NCBI GenBank assembly: GCA_015698305.1
Contig: CP048620.1
Coordinates: forward strand, 62,001 to 126,000
Source of the DNA: Candidatus Nitrohelix vancouverensis
GTDB taxonomy: Bacteria > Nitrospinota > Nitrospinia > Nitrospinales > VA-1
Length of the DNA: 64,000 nt
Direction of reading: 5' to 3'
Shown here: positions 61,155 through 64,000 of the stretch, one piece after another
How the letters are laid out: every line of letters starts with the position of its first letter
How positions within the stretch are numbered: the first letter of the stretch is position 1
Notes under the pieces: generated by a model
Databases searched by the model: none
The model's input: only the letters and a program-made list of their open reading frames with translations
What the model was told of the DNA's origin: nothing
Program-made: the position numbers and the translations under genes

Positions 61155-62303
61155 TTATTCCATGACTTTGGAAAATTTTCGGGATACCCAGCCCTTTTTA
61201 TTTTTGCCATACTCAATTTGGAACCATTCTTTTTCCTCTTTGACATGAGGGTACTTGGAACCTTTGGGCGCTTTGCTCAGAATTTTTCCTTCGCGCGAGG
61301 GACGGTCGCGAATGAGCAAGGGACTGGACTTCGTGGTAACGACGACCCACTTCTGTTTTTCGATGACGGGAGCGGGCGCAGGCCCCGGCGAGGTCATAGG
61401 CTCGGGCACAACGGGCGCCGCAGGCGCAGGCTCCGATGCCGCCATCGCGTCCGGCATCGCGGGGATCGGCTCCGGCTCCATCACGGGTTCAGGTTCTGTA
61501 AGTTCTGGTTCCTCCGCCGCCATCAGGTCTGACAATGCAGGAATTTCCTCCGCCATCATATCTGGCATAGCGGGATCGACTGCCGTTAATTGTTCAGGCA
61601 TTGTCTCCATCACAGGCTCCGAAGAAACAGGGTCCGCGGCCGTCAGCGGATCGGGCATCGCGGGCGCCCCGGACTCCGCTTTCAATTCCTTGATTTTAGC
61701 GCGGGCTTCGTCGGAATTGCCCGGGCTGTCCGGGAATCGCTCCAGAAAATCTTCGTAAGCTTCCAGGGTATTGACGTTTTTCGCTTCCATGAAAATCTGG
61801 TCCTGCAACATTTCAATCTGAAAGCCCAGTTTTTCCTTGTCTTTCGCGTTGGACAATTCCGTCGCCCGGTTCAGTTTATTGATCGCCTCGTCGTACTCGT
61901 GATTGTCCGCATCCAGCGTGGCCTGAAATTGCAAGGCATTGCGCAGATTGTTTTTGACGACCCCATCGTTCGGCTCAATACTCAACGCGGTCTCGAATTC
62001 TGAGATCGCCTGGGGAATCTGGTCGTTGGCGTAATAAGCCAGGCCCAGGTTATTACGCGCTTCAAAAGAGCGCGGATTGTTCTTCAGAAATTCGTTCCAG
62101 AATTTAATCGCTTCCAGAATATGCCCTGCGCCCTGCAACTGAAGCGCTTGAGAATACAACTCCTGGTCAGTAGCGGACAATTGCTCCGGCGGCGTATCAA
62201 GGAGATTGCCCGGAAGGTTTGCGCACGCAAAAAACAGCGTAAAAATCAGCGGGGAAAAGAAACGGAATGCAGGGGTGAAAACTTTTAAATAGTTGAGCTT
62301 CAT
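61155..62303 (-). CDS. Lipoprotein with TPR repeats and C-terminal SH3-like domain
   Basis: A 382-residue protein. A signal peptide ends in the lipobox LFFACANLPG, placing it as a lipoprotein. TPR-like repeats follow at about 50-190 (LEAIKFWNEFLKNNPRSFEA, NNLGLAYYANDQIPQAISEF). Then comes a Pro/Ala/Glu/Met-rich linker with near repeats of PEPxxAMPD type, and a bacterial SH3-like domain at the C-terminus (WVVVTTKSSPLLIRDRPSRE to GWVSRKFSKV). This layout suits a wall-associated scaffold. ATG 62303 is chosen over the upstream TTG 62312. Partners unknown. Confidence 0.75.
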   Translation of the reverse strand: MKLNYLKVFTPAFRFFSPLIFTLFFACANLPGNLLDTPPEQLSATDQELYSQALQLQGAGHILEAIKFWNEFLKNNPRSFEARNNLGLAYYANDQIPQAISEFETALSIEPNDGVVKNNLRNALQFQATLDADNHEYDEAINKLNRATELSNAKDKEKLGFQIEMLQDQIFMEAKNVNTLEAYEDFLERFPDSPGNSDEARAKIKELKAESGAPAMPDPLTAADPVSSEPVMETMPEQLTAVDPAMPDMMAEEIPALSDLMAAEEPELTEPEPVMEPEPIPAMPDAMAASEPAPAAPVVPEPMTSPGPAPAPVIEKQKWVVVTTKSSPLLIRDRPSREGKILSKAPKGSKYPHVKEEKEWFQIEYGKNKKGWVSRKFSKVME

Positions 62304-62344
62304 AGCTTTCAATATACCTTAATTTGAATTTTCGTCAATATCTC

Positions 62345-62372
62345 TTGACTTGAGACATTTTTAAAGTAATCT
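62345..62372 (+). promoter_or_regulatory. Promoter of the thiamine operon
   Basis: TTGACT (62345-62350), 16-bp spacer, TAATCT (62367-62372). The expected transcription start near 62379 is just ahead of the riboswitch P1 stem. Confidence 0.65.
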
Positions 62373-62384
62373 GAACAAGCAACT

Positions 62385-62470
62385 TCACTGGGGGCGTTTT
62401 TTTAAACTGAGAGTCCAGCAATGGATAACCCCTAGCACCTGATCTGGATAATGCCAGCGAAGGAAAGTGA
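62385..62470 (+). ncRNA. TPP riboswitch (THI box)
   Basis: The conserved core is present: the P1 strands tcact (62385-62389) and agtga (62466-62470), ctgaga in J3/2 (62407-62412), acccctagcacctgatctgg with the cctgat element, then ataatgccagcgaagga. These match the thiamine pyrophosphate aptamer. A terminator follows 24 nt later, so binding of TPP probably ends transcription before thiS. Confidence 0.93.
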
Positions 62471-62493
62471 TTTTGTTGAACGCTCCACTTGAA

Positions 62494-62526
62494 GCTGCAT
62501 ACCTGTCACAGGTCTGCGGCTTTTTT
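62494..62526 (+). terminator. Riboswitch-controlled intrinsic terminator before thiS
   Basis: gctgca pairs with tgcggc (one G-U) and acctg with caggt around a tca loop, followed by six T residues at 62521-62526. It lies between the TPP aptamer and thiS, the expected expression platform. The strand aagtg (62465-62469) can also pair with cactt (62486-62490), a possible alternative fold. Confidence 0.8.
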
Positions 62527-62548
62527 CATTTGAACAGGAAATCACAGT

Positions 62549-62755
62549 TTGCTCTTAATTATCAATGGTAAAGAACGAGAAATCCACTCTAGCTCCACTA
62601 TCGACGAATTGCTAGCGGAACTTGAGTTGACCGCCCCCCATATCGCCGTCGCCCTCAACCAGCAAGTCGTCCCAAGAGGGAAACGTCAATCGACCCTTTT
62701 GAATGAAGGCGACCGCGTAGAGATTGTTCATGCCGTTGGCGGCGGTTGCCGCTAG
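62549..62755 (+). CDS. thiS: Sulfur carrier protein ThiS
   Basis: A 68-residue ubiquitin-fold protein that carries sulfur as a thiocarboxylate for thiazole synthesis. The start is TTG 62549 with AGGAAATC upstream. It reads [20 protein letters not shown], then [17 protein letters not shown] and ends [15 protein letters not shown]. Normally ThiS ends in Gly-Gly, which is adenylated. Here two residues, Cys-Arg, follow GGG, so either the tail is trimmed or the activation differs. thiG follows 26 nt later. Confidence 0.92.
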   Translation: MLLIINGKEREIHSSSTIDELLAELELTAPHIAVALNQQVVPRGKRQSTLLNEGDRVEIVHAVGGGCR

Positions 62756-62781
62756 GGGAATTCAACACTAAAGGCTCTTTA

Positions 62782-63567
62782 ATGAATCGAAAAGAATCAA
62801 CAGAACTTAAAATTGGCGACCGGACTTTCAAGTCCCGTTTGATCGTTGGCACCGGGAAGTACGCCTCATTCGAACAGAACCGCGAAGCGCTGGAAGCCTC
62901 CGGCGCCGAAATGGTCACCGTCGCGGTTCGACGCATTGAACTGGACAAAAGCAAGGACTCGATCCTGAATTTTATCGACCCGAAAAAATATCACTTACTG
63001 CCCAACACGGCGGGTTGCTACTCCGTCAAGGAAACCGTGATGACCTGCCAGCTGGCGCGCGAAGCCGGACTGGGAAATATGGTGAAGGTCGAAGTCATTG
63101 GCGATGAAAAAACCCTGTTCCCGGACAACGAAGCCACGCTCGAAGCCTCTGAAATTCTGATCAAGGACGGTTTTCAGGTGCTTCCCTACTGCTCCGACGA
63201 CGTGATCCTCTGCAAAAAACTCGAGGCCATCGGTTGCTCGGCGGTCATGCCGCTGGCGGCTCCCATCGGTTCGGGACTGGGCGTGTGCAACCCCTACACC
63301 ATCAAACTGATACTCGAAGCCGTGAACATTCCCGTCATTGTCGACGCCGGAGTGGGCACCGCCTCCGACGCCTGCAAGGCGATGGAGCTTGGAGTCGACG
63401 GCTTGCTGATGAACACGGCGATCGCCGGGGCGCAAAACCCGCTGAAAATGGCGCGCGCCATGAAACTGGCGACCGAAGCCGGGCGACTGGCTTATGAAGC
63501 GGGACGCATACCGCGCAAACTCTACGCTTCTGCCAGCAGTCCTCTGGAGGGGATGATAGATATTTGA
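62782..63567 (+). CDS. thiG: Thiazole synthase
   Basis: A 261-residue TIM barrel that joins deoxyxylulose phosphate, dehydroglycine and ThiS-sulfur into the thiamine thiazole. Signatures are [37 protein letters not shown], the Schiff-base lysine context [36 protein letters not shown] and [23 protein letters not shown] 62782 ([10 protein letters not shown]) is the family start; the frame is open to 62746. thiE starts inside the thiG stop. Confidence 0.95.
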   Translation: MNRKESTELKIGDRTFKSRLIVGTGKYASFEQNREALEASGAEMVTVAVRRIELDKSKDSILNFIDPKKYHLLPNTAGCYSVKETVMTCQLAREAGLGNMVKVEVIGDEKTLFPDNEATLEASEILIKDGFQVLPYCSDDVILCKKLEAIGCSAVMPLAAPIGSGLGVCNPYTIKLILEAVNIPVIVDAGVGTASDACKAMELGVDGLLMNTAIAGAQNPLKMARAMKLATEAGRLAYEAGRIPRKLYASASSPLEGMIDI

Positions 63568-64000
63568 ACAGCGACGCCAGAGAGACGGTTTTTTTTCAGG
63601 CCCTGAAACTTTACGTTATCACCGACCGGTCGCTGACCGAACCGGCGGGCATGATTCCCTCTCTGGAACAGGCGCTGGAGGGCGGGGCGCGATGCTTTCA
63701 ACTGCGCGAAAAAGATTTGAGTCCCAATGCCCTGCTGGAACTTGCGCTGGAAATGAACGAACGCATCACGCGGTGCGGAGGATTTTTAATCATTAACGAC
63801 CGCGCAGATATCGCCGAGATGGCAGGCGCCGCCGGGGTGCATCTTACGGAAAACAGCGTTCCGGCCAGCGCGGTGAAAAAACAGTTTCCGCGTCTTAAAA
63901 TTGGCGTCTCCACGCACACGCTGGAAGGCGCCTTGAACGCGGAAAAGAACGGGGCTGATTTCATCACCTTCAGCCCGATTTTTGAAACGCCCTCAAAAAA
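63564..64000 (+). CDS. thiE: Thiamine-phosphate synthase, 3' truncated by the window
   Basis: The first 145 residues of ThiE, which joins the thiazole and pyrimidine units. It begins at TTG 63564, overlapping the thiG TGA by 4 nt, with GGAGGGG upstream. The visible part is [60 protein letters not shown] and [15 protein letters not shown] at the end, all standard family segments. The end of the barrel lies beyond the window. Confidence 0.93.
   Translation, partial: MNSDARETVFFQALKLYVITDRSLTEPAGMIPSLEQALEGGARCFQLREKDLSPNALLELALEMNERITRCGGFLIINDRADIAEMAGAAGVHLTENSVPASAVKKQFPRLKIGVSTHTLEGALNAEKNGADFITFSPIFETPSK

Noticed and set aside
63698-63967. Minus-strand frame at the window end
   Set aside because: Antisense shadow of thiE, whose motifs are clear on the plus strand.

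Overview
The window reads as chromosomal DNA of a Gram-negative (diderm) bacterium. It carries lipid A genes (fabZ, lpxA, lpxI, lpxB), outer-membrane biogenesis genes (bamA, an OmpH/Skp chaperone), a complete Tol-Pal envelope system, and many c-type cytochromes with signal peptides. Housekeeping genes have intact motifs, spacing is tight, and I see no insertion sequence, integrase, CRISPR array, rRNA or tRNA. LpxI in place of LpxH, ClpC, a deoxyhypusine-synthase-like protein, and the set of envelope cytochromes would fit a Nitrospinota-like or deltaproteobacterium-like lineage. That taxonomic guess is inference from gene content only.

Layout. 1-0.66 kb: end of a CheA-type kinase and cheW. 0.7-5.8 kb (minus): nitrogen regulation block glnB-glnA-glnE, with a strong terminator between glnA and glnE. 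6.1-14.3 kb (minus): envelope block bamA-skp-fabZ-lpxA-Gfo/Idh oxidoreductase-lpxI-lpxB-DUF374 acyltransferase; lpxD is absent from it. 14.4-16.8 kb: clpC. 17.3-27.2 kb: mixed metabolism (2-hydroxyacid dehydrogenase, B12-type radical SAM enzyme, queE, mutY, CDF metal exporter, cupin, deoxyhypusine-synthase-like enzyme, Bcp peroxiredoxin, ispD, radA). The 3' end of radA is followed by a 79-bp tandem duplication of itself. 27.3-34.3 kb (minus): tolQ-tolR-tolA-tolB-pal and a long periplasmic coiled-coil protein in the position usually held by cpoB. 34.4-37.5 kb: efp with an unusual tip loop, a methyltransferase, and an EttA-type ABC-F ATPase.

37.5-42.8 kb (minus) is the most unusual part. It is an apparent operon of eight exported proteins read from one recognisable promoter: a DUF1566-like protein, a DUF1264 (plant oil-body-protein-like) protein, a monoheme cytochrome, a fused monoheme-cytochrome/beta-barrel protein with the architecture of the Cyc2 iron oxidase, and four tandem paralogous monoheme cytochromes that share two extra invariant cysteines. 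I read it as a candidate outer-membrane electron conduit with its own set of periplasmic carriers. A methyltransferase with a signal peptide and a BASS-family transporter diverge from it.

44.5-47.8 kb: a surface-glycan patch (methyltransferase, NeuB-type sialic/legionaminic acid synthase, Wzx-like flippase). 47.9-61 kb: mixed genes including two parvulin-type proteins, maf, an FGE-like protein, a UMF1-type MFS transporter, priA, a DedA-like membrane protein, cutA, an MsrP-like molybdoenzyme, a HAD hydrolase, a nucleotidyltransferase and an orphan terpenoid-cyclase-fold protein. 61.1-64 kb: a TPR/SH3 lipoprotein, then a thiamine operon (thiS-thiG-thiE) behind a TPP riboswitch that is followed by an intrinsic terminator. 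The window ends inside thiE.
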